This document shows, one piece after another, positions 22,669-35,701 of a DNA stretch of 64,000 nucleotides. The notes under the pieces are model-generated. The model searched no databases. It saw nothing but the letters and a program-made list of their open reading frames with translations, and had not been told where the DNA came from. The translations under genes were made by a program, and so were the position numbers. Within the stretch, counting starts at the first letter, position 1. Each line of letters starts with the position of its first letter. Origin of the DNA: Telmatactis stephensoni (Eukaryota; Cnidaria; Anthozoa; Actiniaria; Isophelliidae); NCBI GenBank assembly GCA_029948255.1, contig JALIZF010001813.1, positions 682,001-746,000 of the forward strand, in the 5' to 3' direction.

Positions 22669-23034
22669 ATGGAGGCTCAGGTGTTTTTGGAGATACTTGA
22701 GGAGTATGTTTCGTTTTTCGTCTTTGGTCCCTATACATGTAAAGAAACATTAATTGTTAAACAATTTATATTTTGTTCTAGAAAGAGGAAGAAGAAGAAA
22801 GAAATTGTGTTTATAGACAAAGAACTGTAAGCTAGTTTGTCCTTTTCGTTAGTGTGCAAAAATTCAAGTTGAACTGATGCACGTTGTTGTTTACCTAACT
22901 AATTTAGATCAGATGAAGAGAAACAAAAACAAAAGGAAAAAGAAGAAGAAAGAAGAAAGAAGCTTAAGAGGAGGCTAGAAGAAGAAGGAAGGAAGAAGGA
23001 TTTGAAAATGAAAACAAAAAAAATAAAGTTATAA
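22669..23034 (+). CDS. Small Lys/Glu-rich spliced protein (68 aa)
   Basis: Three exons give an uninterrupted frame: 22669-22703, 22782-22826, 22908-23034. Introns are GTATGT...TTCTAG (78 bp) and GTAAGC...ATTTAG (81 bp), both splicing in phase. The product begins MEAQVFLEILEE and becomes a highly charged helix (EKEEERRKKLKRRLEEEGRK) ending KTKKIKL, with AATAAA overlapping the stop. Likely nuclear by charge; no family recognised. Its end is 38 bp from the tail-to-tail end of the gene at 23072. Confidence 0.5.
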
Positions 23035-24066
23035 AGTTATAAGAACTTAAAAGCTTCTTTACCTGCCATTATTATTCTTCAGCTTTTTTCTTTCTGTGTT
23101 TAACTTCTGGAACTCTGCTGACATTGGCAGTGTGACATCTTCTGTGATGCTCAAGAATAACACATTTCAGTTGTTCAACTTTATTTCTGATGGAGGAGTA
23201 TGTCCTCATCAGTTCATTGATATGGTGGTGTATGGACTCTACACCCTGCTCTCCTAGCAAGCCAACACCAGTTCTATATGCTTTAACCCAGTCAACCAAG
23301 TGATCTTCTAAAAAGTGCATTTTTGGAGGAATGCTTGCTTCAGGGAAAAATGTGCGATATAGTTTCATAAAGAGGTTAATGTCGAAGTCTGTGAAGTAAA
23401 AAACTCCAGTTATTTATAAATTAAAGTGCTTTAACACTGATTAATTGTGGAGCATTTTGTAGTTTTGCAAACAGCTTGTCAAAACAGTTATTACTTGCCT
23501 AGCTTTGTTATTTGTTGTTCATCAAGTTTCTCAATTCCATTAATAGCCTTGTGAATTCGACTGTAAACTGTTAGTATCTGGCTGAACTGGTCTTTAACAA
23601 TATCAGCTTCACATTCAAAGTTTGGATCTAGTTCTTTGCACACTTTAACAGCAACATTTGTAAGTAATATGATGTTCTTTTCCTGAAAGGCAAAAAGATG
23701 TGAATATTCTAAACATTGTTTTGCCTTAAGTCACCGCGTTGTTGTTGAAACTTGTTCATGTGCAATGTATGCATGTATGCTTCTCTCAGAAGTGTTTATA
23801 CCATTATAGAAATTATATAAGGCATGTACACATGTTTTACCTTTGCTTAAATATATTTTTGTTAAACAATGTATTACTAACTTTAATTAATATTTTCAAA
23901 AAAATTATTAACTAACCTTAAGGCATTTGTGAGTGTGATTGCCATTGAAAGTATCACCATGATAGGCCTGCCTGTCTGCTCCAATGCTTTTTAACACTTC
24001 TTCTAGTTTTCCAACACACAAGCCATCTCCTGTCTTAAGACTATCCTCTAACTCTGACTGCTTTTT

Positions 24067-24480
24067 CTGATGAAAAGAATTGCAATAACAGAGAAATTTC
24101 TAGTTGTTATCTTTAGAGGAAGCTGATTATTGGAATGATTTTGTCTGGTTGAAAGACTGAGTCATAAAGATTTCCATGCCACCATAAGAATTCCTGGAAT
24201 AATACTTCAATGTTTTTTTGCTTATTTTCATTATTTTCAAGACCAATGTTTCTGCTTTTTTTAACAGTGCTTCTGCATGCTCCTTCCCCTCATTTGAGTT
24301 TAGGATCTGACAAACTGCATTATCCTTATGTCCTTTTGATATCATCAAAATGACAATGAAATTAGTAACCAGAGTACCAGTAAATAAAGAGGTGCTGTAA
24401 TTTCTAACTCAGAAAATACTCTAGATAATAAGCGAAATCGGAGTCTGGGGCAAGCATCTGAAATGTTTTATAAGAAGCGT
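24067..24480. other. Intronic/unassigned
   Basis: A 73-codon minus-strand frame (24127-24348) lies here, and another frame reads EFLWWHGNLYDSVF; neither can be joined confidently to the surrounding exons. Confidence 0.35.
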
Positions 24481-24507
24481 GGGGACTGGGTACGATTCGG
24501 GATAAAA
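24481..24507 (+). repeat. ISL2EU left TIR
   Basis: GGGGACTGGGTACGATTCGG..., paired with the complement of 28966-28992. Confidence 0.8.
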
Positions 24508-24588
24508 TCTTGAGAAACAAAATGGCGGACTTTGGAAGAATATAAGTCTTGAATTGTTTTCCTTCTGTTATTGTGATTCATTTTCATC

Positions 24589-26460
24589 ATGGCTCAACTA
24601 TCGGATGAAAAAAAGTCTCTTGATGATTTTAAGATGTGGAAAGTTCCAGAATTAAAAGAATTTTTACGAAGACGAGGATTAAAAACTACTGGCAAGAAGG
24701 AAGAACTAACTGCCCTCGCATTTGGTGCCGAACAGTGTTCAATTCCTTTGAAACTGACTGAAAAGGAGGAGATGTTGGCTAAGGCAGATCAGTACAAGAG
24801 TATTTTGAATGTTAACGGTCAGCAACTACCCGATCCTTTTGTTGATATCGAAGAAAATAAATGGCTTTGCGAGCAAACAGGAATGAAAAAATGGCCACCG
24901 ATCTTTCAATTGCAGATCGCTGAGTTCATACTCACCATCGACCAGGGAAAAGATCTAGGAAAACGACTACCTATTTTTTTTTTATTTTATTTTAATTCAA
25001 TATTTTAACAGGAGCATCTAATTTAGCTGTAGCTAGTTTGAATAGAGTCCTGTGTACTTAGCGACTACATAGAGGGAAAGGCTTACAGCTATTTTGATTC
25101 TAAATGGCTTGGGGAGGTATTTTATCATGACATTTCCTCGACTCAATAATTTTGCTTCTTGAAATCTGAATCAAAACCATCACAGAAAATAAACAATGTT
25201 CCTCATAAAATGTGGGTATGTGCGAACAAAAATAATGGCTCAGTTGAGAGTGCATACTGTACATGCTTCGCAGGGTTAGGATCTACATGCAATCACATAG
25301 CAGCTGTTCTCTTCAAAGTAGAGCATGCCTGGAAGAATGGTTTAACATTAGAAATTTCTCCCATATCAAAACTATGTATGTGGAATAACTATGGCAAACG
25401 AAAAGCTGTTGAACCCAAACGAATAAATGAAATGAACTGGAAAAAAACTCACTACAATAAAAAGGGAACAACTACTCAAATAAACCATCCCTCAAGGCAG
25501 TTATTTTCAGTAACAAAATCGCCTGTTTCTCATGAAGAAGAAGAACCATGTTTACGTGACTTAGTAAATGTGTTTTATGGCAGTATCCCAGATGCCAGTG
25601 TTTTTTGGTATACTGATATTACTGCAACAGGAGCTCTAAAAGTTGAAGACGATTCTAATGTGGATGTAATCATTGAAGTGGAAACTACTCAAATACTTCC
25701 TACTATTCAAGACCTCTGTTCTCAAGTTACTAATGTAGATGATTTAATGCAAAATTTGCCTAAACTTTCTACTGAGGAAGTGCAGATGCTTGAGGAACAC
25801 ACAAGGGGTCAGAGAAATAACACTAGCTGGAAGTCTCATAGAACTGGACGAATTACTGGATCAACAATTCACAGAGTTAAGACTAAGGTACAATCATTGC
25901 ACAGAAATCAAGACTCTACAACTTTTCCATTAGTTAAACAGTTAACATCTGAATCACCGTCTGATGAATCATATATCCCTGCCATACGATATGGCAGGGA
26001 AATGGAGGAAGAAGCTTGCAACATGTATATCAAAGAATTACATTGCTTAAATCACAAAAACATTGATGTTAGTTCGTGTGGATTATTTGTTTCTCAAAAT
26101 AAGTTCTTTATTGGTGCTAGTCCTGATAGACTAGTGAAATGTAGCTGCTGTGGTATGGGTCTACTAGAAGTCAAATGTCCTTTTAGTATTGCTAATCAGG
26201 CCCCAACTGAAGAAAACCTGCCTTACTTACAAAAGAATGCTGAGAAGGAAATTAAACTTAAACAGAACCATCCATATTTCAGCCAAGTACAATCACAAAT
26301 GGGCGTCACTGGGTGCATTTGGTGTGATTTTTTTGTATATACTAGACATGGTTTCTACTTAGAAAGAATCAACTTTGATCCTAACCTGTGGCAGGAACTT
26401 ACTGAGGCTGCTGAATACTTTTTTGTAAATCATATGGCTCCTGTGCTACTTACTCAGTAA
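24589..26460 (+). pseudogene. SAP-SWIM-YqaJ nuclease protein of ISL2EU
   Basis: Accessory nuclease. ATG at 24589. SAP motif KVPELKEFLRRRGLKTTGKK (residues about 18-37), and the first block ends at TAA 25006-25008. From about 25051 the same frame gives YIEGKAYSYFDSKWLGEV, is stopped by TAA 25147-25149, then continues open to 26460. It has SWIM (AYCTCFAGLGSTCNHIAAVLF, about 25252-25314) and YqaJ: RITGSTIHRV, AIRYGREMEEEA, GASPDRLV and LLEVKCPFS (the D...ExK nuclease core), then QVQSQMGVTG. YqaJ enzymes are lambda-exonuclease-like. The SAP-SWIM link may be an intron I cannot place. Confidence 0.85.
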
Positions 26461-27201
26461 GATGTAGCTCTAATTAATTTTATTATAACTTAAAGTGTAA
26501 AATCTTTTTTTCATGGGTTTACTAGAGCAAGGTCATTAAACCTGTGAAACAAGAGCAATTAGATAGACACAAAAGAAATAATGCAATTAGATTGCACTAA
26601 GATGTAATATCCATTTCATTTATTTGGTTTTGTCCTCTTACTAGAGTGCTAAAAGTAAATCCTTGAAACACTAATTACTATTTTGTACAAAATAGTGCTA
26701 ATTAAACAATAGAAAACAAAGGATTTTGTACAAATTAGCACAATTTTGTTTTACAAAAGTTTCACGGATATACCATTTGCACTCTAGTATTATGCTTTGC
26801 TAATTATATTGTTTATAGGTGAATTATTTTGTACAACACTTGAACCTCATTAAGACCATATGGGAATTTGAAGTTGACTTCTTAATAGAGATAACTAAAC
26901 ATGTGTTTTAGAATTTCTAGTTTTCTAGTCACATTTCGTTGTGATTTTAAATGACAAGCCATTTCTAGAACAAATACTTGCTCTCCTGTTTGATCAGCAT
27001 ATTGAAACAAATGGATTAAAAAATTCAGCTATGCCTGTTTTTTAATTCACTTCTGGGAGTTAAAACATAAGTGCAAATGTTTGAACTATACATAACTTGA
27101 TATTTTCTAAAAAATGAATACAAATGTCAAATAAATGCATTTTTTAACTTGCAATGACAGTTTGATTTTTGAGTAGAGGGTTCTTGATTGGTTATAAGAG
27201 T
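26461..27201. other. Convergent 3' spacer of ISL2EU
   Basis: AT-rich, between the ends of the two converging genes. No coding seen; likely shared 3' UTR and polyadenylation region. Confidence 0.5.
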
Positions 27202-28800
27202 TCATTTAACCAATGGCTTATCGAGATTGTACAGGGCAGCACAAACAACTAGAATGTCATCGATCAATGGAATTAATGTAATTGGAAGGGTATGCTGAAT
27301 GATAAACCACTTCGTGCGTCCAATAGCTCTTTCTACGTGGATTCTAGCATTGGCAATTTTTTTTGTGCGCTTTACATTGTCTTTTGTCATTTGTTCTAGA
27401 CCTGAGCTGGGGGGTGGGATGTCAAGTGTTGCTCTACGCAGCATTATATCTTCCTTTATCAGAAAGCCTCTATCAGCCAATATCAAGTCATTAGGATCAA
27501 TTAAGTTGAGAAAGCCTGATTCCCTTGTGATTAGCTGATCAGAAGCACGGCCACCCCATGCCTTTGATAAAAAACTTATCATGCCATTTGGTGCAATTCC
27601 AACAAGAAACTTCACAGTATTATGTTTTTTATAGTCTGACCAAGTCAGTGCTTGAATTTCCAATTCTCTTGGACGACCAATAAATACTTCGCTGCAATCT
27701 ATGGTACATCTAAGGTTTGGGTAATCTTTTCGCAGTGATGCAGGTAGGTGTTGTTGGATAGTTTCTTTAGATGGCCAAAAGATGAGGGGCTTTAATAACT
27801 TAGCCAAGAATTTTGTCCATGTGTTGAATATCTGAGATGTAGTAGTAGTTCCAATAGAAAATAGATCAGCAAGCATTGGATTTATAATAGCTAGTCTTAG
27901 CTTTAACAAAACTAATAACAGTTCCTCCTTGACAGTTAGCTTTCTTTCTGGCCCAGATTATTTTGGTAATTTTTTGAATCTTCTTTTTACTTTTGCTGAT
28001 GTAATCTTTAGCTTTTTGGCCCCACACCAATACCTGATCTTCTTTGCTTTAGGAGTGACATAATTAACCAGAGCTTCAAACGCTTTTTTACTTGAAAGGC
28101 CAGTATATGTTCTTACTTTTTTTGTCATTTTCGATAAATTTATTGAAGATTTTTGGCTGCTTTTGTTTTGACTGCAGTTTTTGACTGAGAACTGAATTTT
28201 CAAACTCTAACTGGTCTATTTTGTTCTGCTGTTGGAAAATATTTTTTTTTCTTTCGTCACACCCTTCACATGTTTGTTTACCTTGAACAAAAGTATATGC
28301 GTGATCGTGCTTTATATGATCAAGAGCTGAGCTAGACGTCTGGTTGACTGTTTGGTCATTAGGTTCGTCTTGAGGCTCGATAATGGTGATTACTGGATAA
28401 ATATGAACGGAGCTGACATTTTCAGTTGGTTTTCCGGCGCTAACTTCTTCTTTTATCTTTTATTTCTTTTCTTTTGGCAAAGTTTCTCTTATCTTTGGAG
28501 CTGGCCTTTTTGATTTGAAGCAGTCATCTTTGGTCTTGTAACCCAAGTTTAGCGTGGGAAAAGGGTAAGAAGTCGTTGGCTTTCCCTCTACGAAATGCAC
28601 GGAGCAAACACGATCGTCAGCAGATGGAAGCCAATTATTACCTGTCTTTGGATCCTTTCGATTGACTGCTTTTATCCACCTCTGTCTTTGCTCTTGATTA
28701 CTTTTTTCGGTCGGGAAAGGGAATAAAACAAACGGCGGTGTACATAAACAAGCAACCTGATCATGGCGGCATCCATGTTCTATGCACTCACTATTTTTCC
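27202..28800 (-). pseudogene. ISL2EU transposase (THAP + DDE_Tnp_4)
   Basis: Cut-and-paste transposase. N-terminal THAP-type zinc domain in one frame (about 28800-28560): FVLFPFPTEK, QRWIKAVNRKD, DDRVCSVHF. A TAA near 28460 and a shift near 28120 precede YTGLSSKKAFEALVNYV. An in-frame TAA at 27958-27960 precedes the HTH_Tnp_4-like and catalytic part, open to 27202. Catalytic Asp in TIDCSEVFIG, Asp in ILADRGF, Glu in HVERAIGR; KAWGGRASDQ is also family-typical. At least two stops and one frameshift. Confidence 0.85.
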
Positions 28801-28965
28801 ATTTTTGAAGGCGATAAGTACCATTACTACAGCCTAGGACGGCACAAAGACGGTGATTTCAATTGGATAAAATATGAACAAAATATAAAATTTGTGACGG
28901 TTTTGCTTACGGGACTAACAGAGCTGATAGTTCTGTCCGTTGTGTCGCCCGTTCTCGCACGTTGG

Positions 28966-28992
28966 TTTTATCCCGACTAGGTACCAGTCCCC
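28966..28992 (-). repeat. ISL2EU right TIR
   Basis: Complement starts GGGGACTGGTACCTAGTCGG; two further C residues follow at 28993-28994. Confidence 0.8.
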
Positions 28993-29781
28993 CCTCATTT
29001 ATGCTTTGTGTGCATGCGCTACCGAAACACCGATTTCGCTTATTAAAAGTGGACTTTATCTTATACCTTTTGCCTCCTCCATTAAAATCAAAGCCTTGGC
29101 TTTTTTTCCTCTGACAACTTTATTTTGTTGATGAAGAATTGAAATCCGGTGCTTCCAACCTATGTATGCGTGATTTCATTTCACAGATTACATGGATGTA
29201 CATGTAAATGTATTAAATTTAATTATTGATCCCACAATCTATTGGAAATTCTGTAACTCCTGACATAGAGGGGAAGGGGGTTGAGGGAGCTGGATATTTT
29301 CTGGAACACCCCAGTGAAACTAAAATATTGTTAAAGCACCCATTTTGTTACTAGCTTGACAGGAACCAAGTATCTTTCTGTCTAATGAAATGTATAAAAC
29401 TAGTTTTCCTTTGAATGAATGAATTACTAGCACTTGACATTGATTTTGTTGAATTATGCACAGCATTATTTGACATTTACAGTGCTTTTTGTTTTCATTT
29501 TAATGTACACTGAACTTAAATTATTACTGTTCTCACTTCTTTGTCTGTGGTTGCCAGGTAGTTGCCAGCAATCAGAATGTCTATCCTGTGGTATGCTTGT
29601 GTCAGCATCAAGTAAAGGCGGTTGAAAATGCCAATGCTGATGTGTAAACCAGGCAATACAACCTGTGTTTAAAATTTGGATTGTAAGTACAATTGTACTA
29701 TTTTGCTCAATTAGCTTATAGATAATAATTAGTGTTTTGAAACTTGGATGTGATATTGTATGACAGTAAAAAAAGATCTAC
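28993..29781. other. Intronic flank, no gene seen
   Basis: Sequence between the ISL2EU right end and the next exon of the split minus-strand gene. No supported coding. Confidence 0.45.
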
Positions 29782-32724
29782 TTGATTAAGAGGAATATTA
29801 AGAATTGGTGGTCTAATTGCATTGTTGTAAAGCTTTGCTTTTGTGAGCTTTGAGCCATCATCTCTGAATTTTTTGTTATCTTCCACAAGCATTTTCACTG
29901 TCCGACAGGTACTTGGTTGTCGATTAGCTTTCGGCTTGTTCATGTCAGATTGGGTGATAGTACACCAGAGACAGCAATGTCTTCTTGAAATAGAATAAAG
30001 GGTTTATTTTGATTATTTTAAATTTTATTCCAATTTTTTTATTTAAGTTATTTGTCACAACTGTAAGTGTAGTAAACATTTTGGCAGTTTTGAGAAGTAT
30101 TTACATACCACTTGCTCCAGAAATGCCATAAAGTGCAGATAAAAATGCATAGTCTCCTCATCTTCCATTCTCTGCAAATAGTTTACATTTTGTTTACATC
30201 ACAGCGATTTGCAAAAAAAAAATGTGAACATCCTATGAGTTCGCATAATTTCGGAAATTGCTAAAACTGGGTATTGGAAAATATCATTTTATTTTACATG
30301 CATGAGTAGATATAATCTTTTTGTTTGATAGTTTTTGCATGTGTAGATAAAATATACAAGTTACTGACAAATTGCTAATGTGGCTATATTAAACTGGTTA
30401 TTTCAGTCTCAAGCATGTTAAGGCATGTTTTTTTTTGAAGAAACACATTTCCTGTAATAGCTCTTTCAATCTTAAACCTATGGAATTAAGTTTTGGTCCT
30501 GAAGTGATAAAATTTTAAGCTTGGTCGTGCTGAGTTTTGGTGGTCATGTGACCTCATGGGGAGAAAAATAGAAATTTCAAAATCTGGATCTCTAAAGGTC
30601 TCCATGCTAGCAATATGACTCTGTTTGGAATGGTTGTCTATCGCAGGCTATTGCACTTAAAATCTGTATCTCTCATCTATACATCTATACATACCTCCAC
30701 TTCTCAGTCTGAAGGCTTTTAAAGTCACCTATATAACGATCTATTCCAAGTTTGATGTTGTGTGGTGTATCAGGAGCCTCAAATGAGAAAATGATTGTGT
30801 TCCTTGTGGAATTTGGATTTTGGATGTTGGCTATTTCAAAGGCCATCTTGCAACTTCCTCCTAATGATATAGAATAACATGTATTGCTTTTTGTTGTTGT
30901 TAGATGATTTTTTGTCTAGTAATTGATTTTTAATTGAATGTTGATTTGTATATTATGTATTAAGACTACCCTATGATCGATTGGAATTTTATTTCTATTT
31001 TGTTAAATTCAATTTCTAAAACGTGCCAGTGCAAATCTATTGGGTAGTGTTTTAAACTAAGGTAAAACATAGGGGTCACCATTATGGGACTTGTGAGTTG
31101 TTATACAATAAGAAGAAATAAGGAAATTAATATGGAATAATCTCATTTTCACTGATCAAGTAACTATGTACAGTTATGTATTTGTTAAGCAAGCTTTTGA
31201 CCATTCTCTTTTCAGTGTTTGGTTAGCTCCTATAGGAGCTGTTTTTTTATTCTCTATCATCTTCAGCTTCTTGGTAAGTCTTGTTGGTGTCAGCTACAGT
31301 GTAGACTGTCCCATTTGAGCAGCTTTGGGATTGAAGGGATTGTAGAATTGTTGTAACATTCCACCTATAAGCATCTTAATTAATCTTCTTGTTCTTTCAA
31401 TGTGTACTATAGGTGTTTGAAAGTTTTGTTTTCATTTCATTCACTGTGCTTGTAGTGTCCCTTCTGGGCAGGCTCTGGTTATCCATGTTCCCCTTTTTTT
31501 GCTTGTAATGTAAGCTTCTTCCTTTCTCAAACAACAACAACAACAACAAACCAACCAACTAGGTTTATGACATTGAAGTGTTTTATATGTAGTAGTATTA
31601 TAAATTATAATTGACTTTGAAATAATTTTGTAAATAGAGATTTCTTTGCATATTTGCTGTCTTACCCCCCTTATCCCCTCCAATCTTCAGCCATATTTCA
31701 TCTTGTGGTATTATACCATCATGTCATGTCAATCTATTATACCTGAAACAAAAAGTTCACATTTATGCATTTTCTTTACAGCAACGTCACACCAAGGAAA
31801 TGACAAATTACTTCTTGTTTTCCTCTAAATGGCCATATATCATTTTCCTTTAGGTTTGATACTTGAGCACAAGCAGCCAAGCGAATTTCAGTTGTTTCAT
31901 TTGCCTTTGAAAAGACAAATGGCATAGCATCACAGCACACCTAGGAACATAAAGAGTAAGTAATAGCATTTTATCTATTATTATATGTGTTCTTGTCAGA
32001 GCTTATGAGTTATTAATTTTGTATGAAGGCAGCCAGTCCAGTAAACAGGCTGGCCTCGTATTGTGTCCTCCAGGGAAAAGAAGACAATATAGGCCAGCAT
32101 GCTTACTGGGCTGGCTCAACTCAATATAAATCCCCTTAAATATTGTATTGTTGCCCTATGGGTATCCACATCTTGTAAAGAATCAGGACTAGGTCTTTTG
32201 CAACAACTGGTAGTCTCCTTCGCAGCCACTTTTAGTCTTGTCACGCCAGGCGAATAAAAACGGCTGCGAAAGAGACTAAACAACTGGTGACATTGGTACA
32301 AAATCTGTTATTGTGGTGGGCAAAATATGCACTGGGAAATCTGAAACAATGACGTGTCAAGCTTGACTGGTTGAAATCCTTTAGTTTTTGAGGCTGTTGC
32401 ATTCCTTTGTCCACCAGAATAGTAGATTTTGTACCATGTGACCAGTCGACGAAAAAGGCTTATTGCACCTTTAATTTGTAGATGCAGTCAATACAATGCA
32501 TATTGACATGAATTAAAACAATCTCCAAACTCACATCAACAAATATCTGTTTCTTGGCAAGCGTTCTTTGTTTTTGTTCACTTGAAAACTGAATACCCCA
32601 GCTGGACAACCACCCGTGTTGTTTAAAATTTCTGTTAAATTAAAAAAAAAAAAACAATAGAAAGGCTGATTGTACTTTGATAACGAATTTTAGATACAGT
32701 ACCAGACATCATTCACAACAACAC

Positions 32725-32871
32725 TGTTGTGACCGGTAGTTGAGGTCTTATAAACATAGACTGAACAACAAGTCTTTGGTGTCTGCCATATTTTACTACA
32801 ACAAAGCACGTGTCCCGTATGTGGGGGGACTAGTAACTAATACATTTACATATATAAATACTGTCATAACA
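32725..32871 (-). repeat. 3' LTR
   Basis: 147 bp; TGTTATGACAG... on the element strand; four differences from the other LTR. Confidence 0.92.
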
Positions 32872-32993
32872 TCTCCTCTTCTTACAGATTAGTAGTTGCA
32901 AATATATCTTGAGATTTCAATATGAAATGTGTTTCAACTTATAACAACAACAACAACAAATTATGTGTTCTAATATTCATTAACATAATGTTC

Positions 32994-34780
32994 TTATCTT
33001 GGGACATAATCTTGCAAATATGCTGGTCTTTGTCTTTGTCTTTTGGGTCTCTCTGGTCTTGTTTGGGGGCTTGGTCGGTTCTCTGTTGCTTGGTCGTTTG
33101 ATCTTTTCTCTTTCCTTGCTTGTGGTGTCATCTCATTGAGATCTTGGTTGTCTGTGGTCTTGCTCTGTTGCTCTTCTTCTGCTGTGTTCTTTAGCAGCTC
33201 TTCTCTCCAATCGTTTGTCGTATCTGTAGTTGTCTCTCCCATAGAGTCATCTCCGTCTTTCTGCATAATGGTATTTGCAAGTTTGAAGTAGCTTGCATCT
33301 CTTGTTAATTCACGTCCATCTTGAATACGTCTCGGAGTAACGGCTGATCTATTGATCTTGATAACAATATAGAATGATGGTTCATATGGTGTTGTCCATT
33401 TGTTGAGCTTTCTTTGCTTTATCAGAACATAATCACCTTGGATGAAACTGTGTTCTTTGACTGGTTTCTTTCTGTCCATATTTGTACAGTTCATCTCTCT
33501 GGTTGATGTTTTGGTCTTGTATACTTGGCTCTTCTTTTATGGGTGGTATGTAATCCAATTTTGTCCGAATTGGTCTGTTGGTCATGGCTCTGTATGGTGA
33601 GACACCTGTTGCTGGATGCGGAATATCTCTGTATGCCATTAGCATTTCTTGCACTGCTATGCTTCTCCCTTGTTTGTCTTTATTCTGCAGATGGGCGATC
33701 TGTTCTGTCTTATTTAGCAGTTGCATAAACCTCTCTGCTTCTCCGTTTGCTCTTGGATGTAGAGGTGTGACTCTGTGATGTACAAATCCTTCTTTCTCTG
33801 CGAAGTCAGCAAACTCCTTCTCGAATATGTCTTCTTCTACACCCTGATCAAGCCATTGCTTTAATGGGGTCTCTAAGTAGTAGGGTACTTGGCGTGGTTT
33901 CTGAGCGATGGGAACTGCTTCTGGTTTCATGTTGAATTTTCCATACATCTCTTTGTCCTTTTTCTTGTCATGTATTTTTCCAATACCTTCAAACACATGG
34001 TTGTATTTATCGATAATGTTCATCATCTCTTGTTCTTCTTTTTGAAGTTTTGCAGCTTTGACGTGTGAGGGCTCATGCTGTATTTTCATGTTGTTTGGTT
34101 GGGCTAAATCTCCATCGTGTTGGATTTTCATCATGCCGAGTTGTATCAGAGTGTCCTTGCATATCAGGGGTGGTGAATTTATATGTCCACGCACAACAAC
34201 AAATCTTGCAGATTTTCCGCATGTCTGGTTTCTGATAATAGTTTGGAATTCTCCTTTAACTTCTAGCTTATGCTGTAAAGTGCTAAGTTTTGCTTTGCTG
34301 GGTTGCAATGTTAGTTTAGTTGTGCTTCTATTGGCAAGGGCTTTGAACTGGTGTTCGTCCATTAGATTGATATCTGCTCCACTATCTGGCTCTACTTTTA
34401 CATCAACATCATCTAGTCTCACAGTCATTGTTTTCTCACTGTCTGGAGTGTCACTGACCTTTTTGGCATGTAGATTTAATTTGACAGCTTTCTGGAAATA
34501 TTCATCATCTGAGCTTGTCAAATCTTCCTCTTTCTCTGCCTTTCTAACTCTTCCCTTGTACTCCTTACCAGGGTTTCTGGGTTTTTGATGATCCTGTGAG
34601 CTGTTGCTAGATGACTGACACACTGATGCAAAGTGATTCCACTTGTTGCACTTACTACATTTTTTTCCAAAGGCTGGACAGCTGTCATGTCGTTTGTGAT
34701 CATATCCACATTTGTTACATTTGCTTTGTCTACCTTGTTCCTGGGTGTGATTTGGTCTTTGGTGGTTTGATCTGCCTCTT
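32994..34780 (-). pseudogene. Gag end-protease-deleted pol of LTR element
   Basis: The frame carries two CCHC knuckles (CNKCGYDHKRHDSC and CSKCNKWNHFASVC, about 34730-34625), an aspartic protease (EPDSGADINLMD, about 34380) and the start of RT (PRQVPYYLETPLKQWLDQG). At about 33820 it jumps in frame to the end of the integrase core (TPLHPRANGEAERF, catalytic Glu). RT palm, RNase H, integrase finger and both Asp are gone. A frame change at about 33440-33490 leads to the integrase C-terminal domain (GDYVLIKQRKLNKW) and a polar tail to 32994. Cannot be autonomous. Confidence 0.88.
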
Positions 34781-35668
34781 CGGGTTTATAGTTGGCTGGT
34801 CTTCGATTCTGTACTTTAGCTACACTCTTTTCCTCCTCTTTGGCTGTTTTCATCTCCCTTACTTGGCGGTTAACATCTTCAATCTGACTAGCTTCCTGTA
34901 GGAATTGGGTTAGGTCCCATTTCTTGTTGATCGTTTTCTGTATAATTGCTTTGTTAACAATTGTTTGGATTACGTGTTCTAGTATTCTCTTGTCATGTAC
35001 CTCTCCAAACTCACATTTCTTGGCTTTTTCTCGAAGTCGGGCTGTGTATGCCGTTATTGACAGAATACCATCTACTTCGTCTAGGTCATAAATCGCTGTG
35101 GGACCCGTTGTTCCCAGATTACTTGAAACTCGAAAAACGCCAAGCCCTCCCCCAGCTGCGGTCAAGTAGTGCTGTAAACCTGGTCACCCCTCTTGAAAAA
35201 GGAACATTCCAGGATAACTGCTCAAAGATATTCAATGAACTACCGAAAATTACCAAGAATAACAGTGACTTTAAATCATTCACAAAACAAGTATACAAAA
35301 CATTAATGAACAAAGCCAAACATCGCTTACAAATTCCTTAATGACTAGATTGTCATTGTCATTATATTTCTATATTCATGATTATTCTTCTATTGTGATT
35401 TCTACATTGTATAGGAGTTGGATGCCTGGAGCGGGGCGATAGCCTGACCTAGCTGTTGGCTAGGCTGGCTTCTCGCCCCGGTCGAGTTATTCAACATATA
35501 TTTATACTTAATCTATATAGTGTATATAACTTTTATAAATACAATATATATATACAGCATTTTCCTTTATATAATATTTTATTTATTTTTTCACTTAATT
35601 ATGTTTCATCTTTATTTTACTTAGTATTGAAGATGTAGAGCTACCCTGTAGATATGCTTCAATAAATC

Positions 35669-35701
<33 letters not shown>

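Larger units (their letters stand above)
24481..28992. mobile_element. ISL2EU-type DNA transposon
   Basis: About 4.5 kb bounded by 27-bp inverted repeats (24481-24507, 28966-28992; GGGGACTGG...TCGGGATAAAA, 22 of 27 matching). It carries the gene pair known for ISL2EU (PHIS group): a THAP/DDE_Tnp_4 transposase on the minus strand and a SAP-SWIM-YqaJ exonuclease protein on the plus strand, convergent. Extra C residues at the right end leave the exact terminus and the 2-bp target duplication undetermined. Both genes have breaks, so this copy is inactive. Confidence 0.85.

Noticed and set aside
34058..34588. 176-codon plus-strand frame
   Set aside because: Antisense of the protease region of the LTR element, which has clear zinc knuckles and a DSGAD site on the other strand.
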